From Isoetes taiwanensis (Eukaryota > Streptophyta > Lycopodiopsida > Isoetales > Isoetaceae), in assembly GCA_021234155.1 (NCBI GenBank), contig JAJEKV010000011.1, positions 15,946,441-16,010,440 of the forward strand: a DNA stretch of 64,000 bases. Direction: 5' to 3'. The number at the start of each line of letters is the position of its first letter. Positions within the stretch are counted from its first letter, which is position 1. The notes under the pieces were generated by a model, which saw only the letters and a list, made by a program, of their open reading frames with translations, did no database searches and was not told where the DNA came from. The translations under genes were made by a program, and so were the position numbers. This document shows positions 46,111-57,835 of the stretch, in pieces.

Positions 46111-47407
46111 TATGTTCCTTTCTGGCAGGGTCATACCTCCTCAGCTGGGACCAAGTGGGAATGGTCATATCAAGGGAACAACACCTAGGAGAATATCTGG
46201 GTTCCCTTATTAGGGGAGATAAGGGTTTCGACACCAAAGGGGGTAAATGGTTTCGGGAAGTCCCTTTATGGATAGACCCCTTTAGACATACTGAAGAGGG
46301 GCAACTTGAGGTACCCCTATTAACCCTTATTAAGGAGAATTCCATATTATCCCAAAAGGGGGACAAATTTGTGGAGGTACTCAAGACAACGTGGAACCCC
46401 CCCTCAATAGCCTCCATCATATATAAGGAGGAGGGGTATGATATCGGACACTTCTTTGTCCTTTTGGGGAAAGTCCAAAGTGCACATACTTGCCCTTTTA
46501 AAAAAGGTACCAAGGTGTCCCATAGGGGCAACATATTCCAGATGTCGATGTTGATGGAATATATCAAAAGCCTCCATGTGGATGACAAACCAGGTGTGCT
46601 AAAATTGTCTTTCAAAGTGAATAGACATAGGGAATATAGAGATGCACCATAAAGCGTTGAATTGTCGTCCTTCCCTTTCACAATCATAAAACCCAAAAAC
46701 ATTCTGTTTAGAAGACTATTCGAGAAAAAGTTCCACAGAGGGGATAACATATGACTGGGAGACAGCATGCCCCCCATCAGAAGGATAAGACCCAGCCATA
46801 TATTGTTGAGGCAATCATAATATGTCTCAGTTTTATTGGTAAAAAACAAGGAGAGATAAAAATACTTGCTTAAGGTCGGAAGAAGCGTCACCCAAAACAG
46901 AGAAAGGGCAGCGATACCACCTTTATAGTGAATCGATTGCTCACCCGAGAAGCAGCCACAAATCCAATTCGTTGATCTAGGTTTCTTCGTTAGAATATGA
47001 TTGAATGACGGCAAGGGACCCCAGAGACCGTTACAGCCTAGATACTGTTGGCTAAGAGAGTTGCATGGCACGGTAAAGCCATCCGGGACCATATGATCCA
47101 AGAGAAGAACTTTTAGCCTATTTTTATGTAACAGGCATACTTCATATCTTATATACCAGCACCAAACCATGGGTTTACCAAAGACATTTGCAGAGCTGAT
47201 TGTTATGTTTTGCAGGTAGTATGTAAGCCGAGATGCTCCAGACCATACACACATAACAGAAAAGAGATCTATTTGCACAAACCAGATAACTGCCATGACC
47301 GTAATAATGAGATTACTACAACCAGCAACCTTTACAATGATTTGGATCATACTGAGCATATTATATAAACATCTGATACAAAAAAACTGCCTTACAAGAG
47401 AAGCCAT
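46106..47407 (-). other. Long open frame (433 codons), function not recognised
   Basis: Open from ATG at 47407 to a TGA supplied by the LTR tip at 46106-46108. The product is rich in Trp, Cys, Leu and Ser, with several hydrophobic stretches (FFCIRCLYNMLSMIQIIVKV near the start). It lies downstream of a LINE ORF1 but shows no endonuclease motif. It overlaps a 180-codon plus-strand frame. It may be a real frame truncated by the LTR insertion, or antisense to one. Confidence 0.3.
46117..46652 (+). other. Open frame antisense to the previous one, unrecognised
   Basis: The plus frame is open from inside the LTR through 46652. The part outside the LTR reads SWDQVGMVISREQHLGEYLG, LWIDPFRHTEEGQLEVPLLT, IIYKEEGYDIGHFFVLLG and ends HREYRDAP. 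Its composition (charged, balanced) looks more like a normal soluble protein than the minus frame does. I do not recognise it; no start codon is present outside the LTR. Confidence 0.35.
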
Positions 47408-47561
47408 ATCTGATACAAAAAAACTGCCTTACAAGAACAGCCATACAAAATACGCCTGATATAGGACGAATATAAGCCTGGTATCTTGTGGCTAAGAGGC
47501 AAAATGGCCACAAGACTAGGAAGTATACAAAACATAAACCTTGAAAGTTCCAGCTTCAACT

Positions 47562-49164
47562 TCAAAGAAGAGTATTACCATCTTTGTATGCAGGGAGGAT
47601 CATGCTTCCTTGCTCCAGAGAATGCTCCAAACATACTTTTGCTATCGATGCTTCAAAAGTATTCTTCCCTGATTTAATCCCAGTATCCTTCCCTTTCTTT
47701 TTTCCATTTAGTTTCTTAGACAATGAAGTATTGTTGCCAACAGCATTAAGGGGTTTTACCACTGTGTCCCCATCATTCACCTGGTCTGTATGATCTGCAA
47801 CCAAGAGGTTAGAGTGCACTGCAGAAATGAGTGCATGATTATTCTTCTTCAACAAAGCAGACGGAGCTTCTTTGGGGCTGGCAGTAACTAGAGGTTGGGA
47901 TTCCAAAATAGTAGAGCAGGGGCTCTCCTGACCAGACTCATCGCACATCAAGCTAGATCCAGCACTGTGGAGCTTGGCTGGGGAGGCATTGAAGGAAAGA
48001 TCATGGATCAAGCAGACACCCTTGGGCGAAGTGACGCAGATTTCCCAATTGGGAGGGCCTAGATGATCTGTTGGTTTCTCTGCTGCACACTCTGGAGGAA
48101 CTGTCAAACCCAGTGGCCAGCCCTCTTTAGTGGGATCGATACTTTCTTCAGCAAGGGCAAGTGGGCTGAATCTGTTGTGACATAATAGGACCTCGGGAGG
48201 CAAAGAGGGTTCTAAAGCTGACTCAAGAGCACAGAGCTTTTCTATTGGAGCAGAGGAATGTGTTGGGATGTCAAGAGGACAGGCCTTCATGGAGCACTCA
48301 CCCCCAAAGTCTGGGGCAACAGCCACGATCTGCTTCTTAGTAGACTTTTTGGGATCAGCTTCCATAAATCCATCAGAATCAATCATAGGGGCCAGTCTAT
48401 TTTTGTCTTGAGTGTGTGACCTGTTGTGCTCAAAGACTGGAGAGTGGTCTGAACATATGTCCCCATCATGCACCCTGGCTCCACATCCAGAACAGGGGAA
48501 GGGGAGACCAGAGATAGAGAGAGTAAACTCTATTAAAGTATTATTAAAACCCTTGAAGAAAACAGAACGTGGAAGTGGCTTTAAAATATCCACTGTGATG
48601 CAAATCTTTGGGGCCTCAGAGGAGTTCCCACCCATGCACACGTACTCCCCAAGATAGGAAACAATAGCTTTGAAAGCCTTCTCTGTCCAGTACTCAGCAC
48701 TAAGATCAGAGAGTGAAAGCCATAATGGGTAGAACAGAGCATCAGGCTTTTTGGGGTTGAAATCCGGCCTCCACTTTTGCAGCAAAACTTGGCCATTGAG
48801 ACAAGTGATTCCCCTACTTGAAAAGAAACTGGGTTTCCTTTTCAGTTTGCAAGGTGATGAGAAAGTATAAGTTTCCCAAAGGCTGGATCCGAGGTAGGAT
48901 TCTGCCACGGCATACACGCTCAACAGTCTTCTTAATCTCTGCTAAAGATGGATTACCCCTTATAATCTTGGCAATAAGAGCCTGATTATCAAGGTGACGA
49001 ATCCGGTTCGCCACCTCGGGAATATGCAAGGAGATATAAGTCTGATCACCCATATCAAGGCATACATAGGTATCAGCATTCTGAACGGGCAAAACAAGCT
49101 CCATAGAGGTCATGCTCAGAAATAAGTCTCCAACCAATAATAGGAATTGTTGAGCCAAGGGCAA
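47562..49164 (-). mobile_element. LINE ORF1 (DUF4283-like, zinc knuckle), one frameshift
   Basis: Two overlapping minus frames. 48814-49164 gives YVCLDMGDQTYISLHIPEV and EIKKTVERVCRGRILPRIQP. It passes into 47562-48923 near 48840, which gives GQVLLQKWRPDFNPKK, ALFYPLWLSLSDLSAEYWTE (DUF4283-type RNA-binding fold) and then LPFPCSGCGARVHDGDIC, a zinc-knuckle-like Cys cluster. A long Ser/Pro-rich acidic tail and a Lys-rich KKLNGKKKGK segment follow. ORF1 of plant LINEs binds the element RNA. The matching ORF2 does not follow downstream. Confidence 0.7.
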
Positions 49165-49892
49165 TGCACCAAGAAGGATTGAGTAGGCTCTGTTTCCACG
49201 TTACTGAAAATCAGAAGCCTGACCAATCTTCGGACAAATGCAGGATCAGCTCCACATATAGCAAAGCCCCCAACACAAGAAAAATGCTCCTGCTGCAACA
49301 GTCTTCGATCGATAATAAAACCCCACAGCTGCAATATTGGACCTTCAATGTATCCCCACCAAATGTAGTCAGTATTCACAAGAATAATAGATCGAGTTAT
49401 GGTGGACATATCAAGCGAAAAGGAGGATGGAATGGAAAAAATAGAAGAAGCAGTTGAAGCTTGTGAAGCTTGGTGGCTAGAGTCAGAAGAAAAAACTAAA
49501 TACTCCATGCTGAGACCACATTAGGAAGACTTGTAGAGCTCCAAAGTGATGTAATCAGAGAAGGCTTCAGAGTATAGGAAAAACTTAGCAATAGGTGGTC
49601 TGTCTGCACCAAGGTAAGCAGTTCTAAATTCTACTGTATCAGCAGACGGATCTTGCGTGGGATGGGAGTGTTCTCCTATAAAGAAGATCTCAGGGAAAAC
49701 AGTTTCCTCCACCAAGAAGGCCCAAATATCAGCCGGAGTTCCCTCAATCCACCCACAACAGATCTGAGAGGTGCTATAAAAGATAACAAAATATTTCGAT
49801 AGTTCCACTGGAGAACTAGACGATCCAGAGGCCTGGGGAATGGCAGAGTTTGAGCAGGAGCAGGCAATCGCAAGGGGGAGAGGCAGCCCCAT
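49116..49892 (-). mobile_element. Two tandem paralogous small ORFs upstream of LINE ORF1
   Basis: 49521-49892 (123 codons) and 49116-49508 (130 codons) encode related proteins. Both have a Ser-rich start, a hydrophobic strand (YFVIFYSTSQICCGWIEGT versus SIILVNTDYIWWGYIEGP), then WAFLVEE versus WGFIIDR and a variable tail. The second overlaps the start of ORF1. They look like an internal duplication of a short ORF in the LINE 5' region. Family not recognised. Confidence 0.5.
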
Positions 49893-50636
49893 TCAAACCT
49901 GACATTGATAGAAAACTATTCAAAGTATGGCTGCTGAAAGATACAGAGAGCAACTATGGTCCCGAGAGTAGAACCATAACTTGTAAATGGATAGATAGAT
50001 TGAGAAAGTAGGATAAGCAGAGATTAATGATCATAGGAAAGTTGGGCATGAGTATAAGAAGGCAGACAGCTGCTAATCCTGTCAGAAGCCAATTTTCGTA
50101 TCAGTTCACATCCTGCAGAATCAGGCCCAAACATGATTGTTTGGTCTTGGTCATAGAGTCAAATGAAGCCACCGAATCCAAGCATGAATCAGGGAAAGTC
50201 CCCCTCTACAAGGGGGAGAAACCAAGAAGAGGACGGGCCGATTCAGCAGCCGATTTGCCTCATCTCGATCCTAGTTGATAGGAAAAAGGTCGCATCTATT
50301 TTTAGGAAAAAGGCGCGATTGCATGGCGCTAGCCGCTCAACTCTATGCTAATTAACAAAGAACTTCGAGTGTATGATTGTATCTATTCAAGACATTTCTA
50401 CAGGTAACCTTGACGAGACAAGGTAATTTTGAGCACCATCGTTCTATCGACATTAGACCAAGATAAATGTATTCAGCTTGAAATATGTCTTAGATGCTCC
50501 TTACTAATACCTTGATCTGATTCTTCATACTCCACTTCTTAGTACCACATTTTTTATACCTTGTTTTGCATTATAACCTCAAGAAACAAATAGATCAAAA
50601 AATTTCTCATTATTTAAGAAACAAGTAGATTAATAA
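49893..50636. other. Unrecognised, possibly LINE 5' untranslated region
   Basis: Upstream of the LINE ORF1 block. Short frames only. A TCTATT/AATAGA-rich part near 50340-50480 has no clear ends. Confidence 0.4.
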
Positions 50637-52039
50637 GAAATTGATCAGATGTTTTTTTTTTTTTTTGAACGACTTGAGCCTTTATTATCCAGAGAAAGTT
50701 ACAAAGTACAATGGGGACTAAAAACTCAGTGGAGAGAATGTCCACCAGAGCAAATCCACCCCACTCAAATACAACATCTAAACAGCATGAGGAGCAAGCA
50801 AAATCTCATGAGTAAGTGTGAATATGAAGATAATGCTCCCAAATACGGCTCTTCACCTCATTAGCAATTGATGAGCACCTGAATGCTTTGACAATTCATT
50901 GTTGAGCATCAAGAAGGACCTCTGCATATAAACAAACAAGACCTTTGAATATGAAGAGATTCCTTCTTTAATGATCAGATGATCCATGCAGACGCCAAAT
51001 GAAACACCCTTTTTCTAAATTTTTCCAACCACTTGGATAGACTGCTAATAACACCTGCTGGCTATTCAAATTGCAACGAAAGAGGCCTTGAAGCCACAAT
51101 CAAGCATGCCTGACATGTCTACACAGGAAGAAGCAATGCTCAATTGTCTCGATGACTTGCCACCATAAAATAGATACTTTGGGATGGAGTAGTTTATCCC
51201 ATACCCATTTCCATACTACTTTCTGCCGGTCCCTAGGAATGACCAAGGGCTGCTTGGATGAAGGAGGCAAGACGTCCGTAGCAAGCAATTGTACATGGAA
51301 TTCACCAACTTACCTGCTTTGACATGCTCATGAACTTCCCAAGGCTTGGGGTCATCCACTTGTGCTATTGGAGGAAGAAGCTCTAAACTCTTCTCATGTC
51401 AGCAACTGCCTTTGATTATTGTACCAATCAGATATCACATACACACCTGCTGATTTCCATCGACGTTGCGTCAATGGGTGGACTAAAGATACCAAAGGAC
51501 CACCGTCCAATGGAATCCACCAACAGCTTGCAGTAATGCTAGTGTGTGCAAGATGGTGAAAATGAAACAAAGATTGTGCAGTCTCCCGTGCAACTAGCAA
51601 TCCTCTAAGAAAAGGAGACGCATTAGGGTATACGGTCAGTGGATAAAATAGAGCCCAGGGGAAAAGTGGTCTAACAGATAAAGACCCGAAAAAAATGCAC
51701 ATTTGCAAAGACTGATAAACAAGACGGAACCGGGGACTCATCCACATTCTTCAAAATTCTTCAAATAAACTTAGAAATCATCACCTTGTACTGGGGCTCC
51801 GCACATTCTTCAAAATTCTTCAAATAAACTTAGAAATCATCACCGTGCTCTGCAAAAGAAATTTGACCATCCCAAGGCCGCCAAAATGCTTTGGGAACAT
51901 GCACTTTTTCCAACTGACTTTGACAACAACACCCTCCTCTGTTCCCCCCAAATGAAGTTTCTGACAACCCTGACGATAAGTTGTACTTTTGAGGAACGAA
52001 GCCATATACACATGGGTGTTCTGAATGAAATTGATCAGA
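50637..52039 (-). mobile_element. LINE 3' fragment with 13-bp target-site duplications
   Basis: GAAATTGATCAGA occurs at 50637-50649 and 52027-52039. The insert 50651-52026 ends in a T run at 50651-50666 (minus poly-A). The frame at 51394-51747 matches the C-terminal region of LINE (A), including FRLVYQSLQMCIFFGSLSVR and FYPLTVYPNASPFLRGLL. The RT is lost. A 57-bp internal duplication is at 51746-51843 (AAAATTCTTCAAATAAACTT twice). Confidence 0.92.
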
Positions 52040-54030
52040 GTTGATCACTTATCACTCTCTTAAGCATAAGCTTATCAAATCAGTATAAACTATACGTGCA
52101 TTTCAAAGTAACCTAAGAAAGTTCAGGGTCTGCTTGCCATACAGTTTCTTGGAAAACACTATAGTATCTCATCTCAAACATCATAAATCTAGAGATAGCT
52201 GCAGTTTTTTAGGTATATTTTCAGAAATTGGAGTTGGAACAAATCTCAGGGGCACCGATTTTGGACAAAGGAAGTATTTTCTTCTTGCAATGTTATTGTT
52301 TTTGGTGTGTTATGGGATATGATGTTTTTTTGGCTGAAGAAAAAATAAAAAAATAAAAAAACATTGGCAACTTCAGAAACATTAAAATACCACAAATCCT
52401 GTAACACACCAAAAGTTTCCATTTTTTTTTCGATATGAAAAACAACTGGCAACAACACAATTTCATTTCTTTGCACTGATCTTGCATTTTGACGAGGTTG
52501 TCTAAGACCTGGAGATTATGTCCATTTTCTGCATACCCTGCAATTAGTATGTTTCGTGACCGCATCTGCCTGGCCATATTGAAGTAACGGACTTTAAACT
52601 CACTGTGTTCTAAAGTAGGTCAAAGTCTTTTTTAGCAGCAAGGAAGGGATGTTGTGCCATTACCACACATGGTTAACCATTGATTCTTGAAAAAACATTA
52701 ATTTTTTTGATGTGGAAAGCACAAAGCATTATTAGTATCCTCCAAATATATCTTACCAAGCACATAGATTCTTTAGATCTCAAATGTAAACCTTATCATA
52801 ATTATGATAATTATGAGATTAAACCTGTAACTTCAATAAAAACCAACTTTTGGTCTTGGCATTGGTACCATTCCTCTTTTTACACATCCTTGGATGGGAC
52901 AACCGTGCATAAGATCTTTTCTCTTTCTCAAATTTTGAGCAGAACAAGCATAACACAAACTCGAAACTAGCTAAAGGACATATTATAGGGTACCTACATA
53001 CTAAGGGGTTAAAATTGTTAAGTTAAAAAAATTAGCTTAACAATCAACACATATGATTTTTGTTAAAGAAATTGTTAAAAAGAAGGGATTGACTGATAGC
53101 AAATTGTTAGCATTTAAATTAGGGATTTAACCCTTGTTCACATTGGTGCTTGTTATGTTAAATGTTAACAATTTATTGATAACATTACAATTTGCTGACG
53201 AAAGTTTATTGGATGCACCCCCCTTCCTTTAGGTTTTGTTAAATGGCATCAGGGACGGCCGCCCAAGGAAACCGACAGCTCCATTGCCAGAGCTCCTTAG
53301 CGTGGAGTTGGCTCGAAGGCATGAGCATCACCAAAACCAAGGTCATAATCTCTAGTGCTTCTTTCCCATTCTATATTTTTTCTTAAGTGTCAAGAAAGTG
53401 TAGCGTACCATTCGGGGCTTCTTTGATTCTATACATTTTGTGCCTTTTCACCTAGTACATTTTCTAACTTTCTTATGTCACAAGAATTTAAAGTCCAAAA
53501 ATCCATATACCTTCAATTATTCAGAGCAATTCACATGTAATGAAAGAAGATTTGAACTTTCTATTTAAAAAACAGACAATAGGTATTAATGGGTCTTGAG
53601 CTCTTTGCAAAGTTGGTCCATTGCATGATCCTTCAGGAAAGGTTGATGATAATTCATGATTTCCATTCCACTGAGGCAGCTTGATATTACATGCATATCT
53701 GTAGATGTTTAAAAAGCTCTCTATCTGCCCAATAGTTAATTAGTAATGAAGGAGGAAGTCTTGATCAAGGAGGTCCACTATCGTAAATCCCTGATTATCA
53801 GATCTTTGCTCAATACCCTTGCACAATACACGCAAATACACACGGTTGTCATATTGCATTCACCGTCAAAATAAATTGACAACGAGATAAGATGGCTTGC
53901 TGCCCTATGTATAGTTTTGAAGTTTCTATTCTTTTGTCATGTTTTTTTCTATCATCACCAGCTTTTGTTGTATTTTTGTATTTGTCTATTACAAGATTCT
54001 GCTATTGTTATTAACCTGTATTTTGCTATT
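52040..54030. other. Intergenic, nothing recognised
   Basis: AT-rich; no coherent exon. TTAAGTTAAAAAAATTAGC and TTAAC-rich patches at 53010-53200 may be an old MITE, but no clean ends are seen. Confidence 0.4.
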
Positions 54031-54034
54031 GAAA

Positions 54035-54510
54035 ACCAGGCATATGTAGCATTCACATCCTTATGATTCTGTAGATGCTTTTCTTACACGACAACATCTT
54101 GTATTCGATGAGTTTTTCTATTATTCGATGAGTTTTTCTATTTCTAGACAGTCATGTGAGTTCTCATGTTGTCCATTTCTATTTTGGACTTTTCGTGCTT
54201 TTGCAAGTAATTCTGGAGGTCTGTTTTAGTGTAATACAATTTCCTTTCGACATGAAGGAAACAAAGAAGGAACATGCTATTGAAAACCAAGCATATGTTA
54301 GCATCCACATCCCTCATGATTCTGTAAATGCTTTTCTTGCACGACAACATCTTGTATTCGATGAGTTTTTCTATTTCTAGGCAGTCATGTGAGTTCTCAT
54401 GTTGTCCATTCCTGTTTTGGACTTTTCGTGCTTTTGCAAATAATTCTGGAGGTCTGTTTTAGTGTAATACAATTTTCTTTCGACATGAAGGAAACAAAGA
54501 AGGAACAATT
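54035..54510 (+). repeat. About 233-bp tandem repeat with an open frame
   Basis: Units 54143-54375 and 54376-54510, with an older partial unit at 54035-54142, share CATGTGAGTTCTCATGTTGT, GGAGGTCTGTTTTAGTGTAA and CGACAACATCTTGTATTCGA. The plus frame reads HDSVNAFLARQHLVFDEFFY. The repeat keeps its frame but I do not recognise the protein. Confidence 0.8.
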
Positions 54511-54710
54511 GTTGATCAACAGAAACGAACTTGGTCCATATCTGAAGTTGCTGTATAATGTTTTGTTTCTTAAGTGGATGCTGCCTTACTCATTAAACAA
54601 TCTCTTTCTTGTTGGTGCTTGGACAACTGGAATTAAAAGTTCTTTAATGCCTTACGAGTTGGTCCAATTGATTTCCTTGTGGGAAAAATCTCTACTAATA
54701 TCTACCTAAT

Positions 54711-55579
54711 TGAAAGGTTATATAAATTAAACAAGTTCTCCAATTTGTTGATGGTGAATAGATAGTGTATATAGTTCCTCCTGTCATCTGTTCTGTAGAA
54801 CAAAATCTCTTCCTTGTTAGAAAGATTAATATTAAACTGGAATATTGATTGTGCTTTTGATCTATCTACTCTGCATCTGCAGGGAGGTGTTAGAGACTCT
54901 TTTTTTATTTTTCTGCAGGTTTTCCCTTAAAGTTTGAGATACATATTTTACAGATATGAAGAAATGTTGTCTTCCATGTACACCAAGGAAATTAGACACA
55001 AACTATCTCAGACTGAAGCAGGAACAGTGGACTAAGGCTTCCAGCTCCGATTAACCCACCGATTTGGCTCTTCTCTTGTCCTGCAAAAATTCTCTGGCGC
55101 ACATAAAAAGCTCAAGAACAGTGCTTTCTTTGAACACAAATAGGCCTTTTAATACTATACCAATTCCTACGAATAAAAAAATTGTCTTCCCTTTTCTAAA
55201 ATTTGATCGCCAAGTATAGGAGATATCTTCCTATTTCTACAAGTTATCCCGCTATTTCAAATCCAGATATTCCTTCTATTTTCCACAAATATCTCCTATA
55301 TCTAAATATGGATACCCTAGTTAAAAGTTTACCAACAATTATCCTACCATAGGTCTATCCTAACATATATAAAGCAGTGTGATTTTTGTTTGAAAAAATA
55401 CATTCCTAATATTTCCGTCGCTGAGAAGGGGTCTCCAGTCGACACGTTAGTTTTTGGGCCATTTCTGTTTTTTTTCCCTCTATTTTCTTTGTCCTACACG
55501 TGGTTGGGAGCCACAAGCTTATGGCGATGGAATTATTACTTTGCTTTGAAGCAAAGTCCGAATTGCATGCCAGTTTCAA
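54711..55579. other. Intergenic, nothing recognised
   Basis: No coherent exon or repeat end seen. Confidence 0.4.
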
Positions 55580-55803
55580 ATGAAATCATTCAATCGGACC
55601 TATTCTGGCGATTCAATCAACTACGCATCGCCACCGCTTGCAGATCGTAGCGGAGCTGTTGGCGGCGATGCCAAATCCGTACCTGCAAGAGTCGATAGAG
55701 CTTTGTTGTGCTTGGAAGCAGGGGATTGCAGAAGGTTTGCATTGGATGTTGCATTTCCGCGCAATGCAAATCCATCAGGCACAAAATCATCAAACAAAAT
55801 AGG
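55580..55803 (+). other. Possible orphan exon, unrecognised
   Basis: The plus frame reads YSGDSINYASPPLADRSGAV, VDRALLCLEAGDCRRFALDV and NPSGTKSSNKI, followed by a possible donor GTAAAA. The composition is protein-like and the region is GC-richer than its surroundings. No family is recognised. Confidence 0.25.
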
Positions 55804-55811
55804 TAAAACCA

Positions 55812-55988
55812 GGGTATTCTATTTCTGGCAGATGAAATGGGGTATACAGAGGTTTGGGCTTCTTTCCAAACTATGGCTTCGGCTACTTTCTCTGAATGGC
55901 CCTAGTGCCCACCATCAAATCATGGCTCACACAATCAAATCAGAAATATAATTGCAGAGGACATAACTTCTTCTGAAGAGGAAACCAC
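55812..55988. repeat. Dispersed direct repeat, copy 1
   Basis: Shares GATGAAATGGGGTATACAGA, CTATGGCTTCGGCTACTTTC and ACCATCAAATCATGGCTCAC with 56880-57029. Its end, TTGCAGAGGACATAACTTCT, matches 56838-56874. Confidence 0.85.
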
Positions 55989-56007
55989 ACAATCAAATCA
56001 GAAATAT

Positions 56008-56666
56008 AATGACCGGTTGTTGCAAATTATGCCATTATTCCACCAAAATTATAAGGCGGAATAGAACTATAACTTTCTTGGTATTTTAAGGAGCGGCGCC
56101 GCTTCCCTGTCTTGCTCCAGCGGCAGCCCTGCTTCCCTGTCTTGTTTAAGAAGCTCTACCTTGCTCCAGCCTTGCCGGAACTGCCATATCCCATCGTCTG
56201 CACCAACACAAATATGGAAAAAAGGCACCAACACATATATGGCGGCTCTGTTTGCACCCAAAATGGCAGCTCTGTTTGCACACAGATATGGCGGCTCTGT
56301 GAGTATTTTCCAGCAAATCTCTGTTTGCACACAGATAGGGCTAAATCTATGAAAGCAGAGGTCGGATTGCACGGCATACAGAGGTCGGATACATGAAATT
56401 CCTTCGCACAACAGAGTCTGAATCCTTTCAAGAAGGACTATTTTTGCTATCTACAGGGCTTTGGATTATTAAGACTAATGTGCTATGATTTATCTAAAAA
56501 AAATAAGATACAGAGTAATGGTTGTGCATTAGAAGAAGTTCGAAAGCATCCATCGGGCATCTGCAGCAAGCATCGATGTGCAGTGAGAAAGCAAGAATGC
56601 AACAGCAAAACAGGGCCTAATGCCACGTGGGGCCTCTTGAGTGGAAATTTGCAACAACCGGTCATT
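56008..56666. repeat. Distant 20-bp inverted pair
   Basis: AATGACCGGTTGTTGCAAAT at 56008-56027 is the exact reverse complement of 56647-56666. The 620 bp between holds small tandem repeats around GGCGGCTCTGTTTGCAC. It could be the ends of a 660-bp non-autonomous DNA element. Confidence 0.55.
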
Positions 56667-56672
56667 ACGTCC

Positions 56673-56829
56673 GGTAATTTCCACTGGTCGGACATTACGT
56701 CTGTAAAGGCTCTAGCGGCGCCGCCAGACTCGGCGGAGCACTCGCGGCTCCGCCGCTCGTGCACCGCCGCGTCTAGCGGAGCCGCTAGAGCCTTTACAGG
56801 GCGTAATGATCCTCCCAATGGAAATTACC
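56673..56829. mobile_element. 157-bp foldback MITE
   Basis: The left arm starts GGTAATTTCCACTGG and runs to about 56725. The right arm, about 56776-56829, is its reverse complement and ends CCAATGGAAATTACC. The arms pair through CTGTAAAGGCTCTAGCGGC. The centre is a GC-rich CGGCGGAGC palindromic stretch. There is no coding capacity. Confidence 0.8.
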
Positions 56830-56837
56830 TAGTACAT

Positions 56838-57029
56838 AATTGCAGAGGACAGAACTTCTTCTGAAGAGGAAACCATGATATTCCATTTCCGGCAGATGAA
56901 ATGGGGTATACAGAGGTCTGGGCTGGGCTTCTTTCCAAACTATGGCTTCGGCTACTTTCTCTGAACGGCCCTAGTGCCCACCATCAAATCATGGCTCACA
57001 CAATCAAATCAGAAATATAATTGCAGAGG
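56838..57029. repeat. Dispersed direct repeat, copy 2
   Basis: Partner of 55812-55988 with the two segments in swapped order, about 1.06 kb apart. Confidence 0.8.
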
Positions 57030-57110
57030 ATAGATGTAGAGCAGATAAAACTCAGAAGATATGTAATATTAACTGGGTGGAACAATTAGCTATGGTGTAG
57101 ATAACGCCCT

Positions 57111-57226
57111 GGCCTGAGGGCGTTATTGAAAAAAAAATTTGAGGGCCATCAAAATGGCGGGGTGCGCTTGCACACGGTTTCCATTTTGATGGCCCAAAAA
57201 TTTTTGTTCAATAACGCCGAGGGCCG
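57111..57226. mobile_element. 116-bp foldback MITE
   Basis: Left arm 57111-57157 (GAGGGCGTTATTGAAA ... GGGCCATCAAAATGG) pairs with right arm 57180-57226 (CCATTTTGATGGCCC ... TTCAATAACGCCGAGGGC). The loop is about 22 bases. It sits inside AACGCCCTGG words that recur at 57101 and 57241. Confidence 0.85.
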
Positions 57227-57759
57227 TATGCTATCTGCTTTAACGCCCTGGTTCGAGGGTTTGCACAGAGCCTGAGAAGGCAATGAAAAGCAGGGCGCCG
57301 GAATAGAAGCAGGGCGCCGGAATGGGAGCAAGGCAGACTTTTTCTTGGCAGGGCTCGAAATGCAAGCAGAGCGGAGTTTTTCTTCGCTGGAATGGAAGCA
57401 GGGCTACCAAAATGGAAGCGGTGGTATTGTTTTTCGTGGGCGTGAGGTGGCTATGGCGGTTTAGGCGAAGCTAGAGCAGAGTTTTCTTCTTTCTGTTTAG
57501 GCGAAGCTAGAGCAGAGTTTTCTAATCCGGAAGATTTTCCCCTTTCTGTTGGCTGCCCCGTTGCTTGCTAATGTTCGTCTCTTTTGCTTCTTTTTCCCTT
57601 CTTTATGTTTCTCGCCATTAGATCTCTCGTAAACCAAGCAGCGAGATTTGCTTAGCAAATGACTTGATTATCTCAAAACCCATTTTTTCTTAAGCCCTGA
57701 TTCAAAATCTTTGAAAACAGGGTGCAGGGTCTAGAAATCTTTGAAAGCAGGGTGCAGCA

Positions 57760-57835
57760 GAGTCTCTGAAACGGGCTTGTAATCTGCAGAAATCTCTGAA
57801 ACGGGCTTGTAATCTCTGAAACGGGCTTGTAATCC
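57760..57835. repeat. Three-unit minisatellite TCTCTGAAACGGGCTTGTAA
   Basis: Three copies of the 20-bp unit at about 57760-57835; the first is separated from the second by TCTGCAGAAA. Confidence 0.85.

Noticed and set aside
53000-53200. MITE with TTAAGTTA ends
   Set aside because: Only low-complexity TTAAC/GTTAA words; no consistent terminal arms or target duplication.
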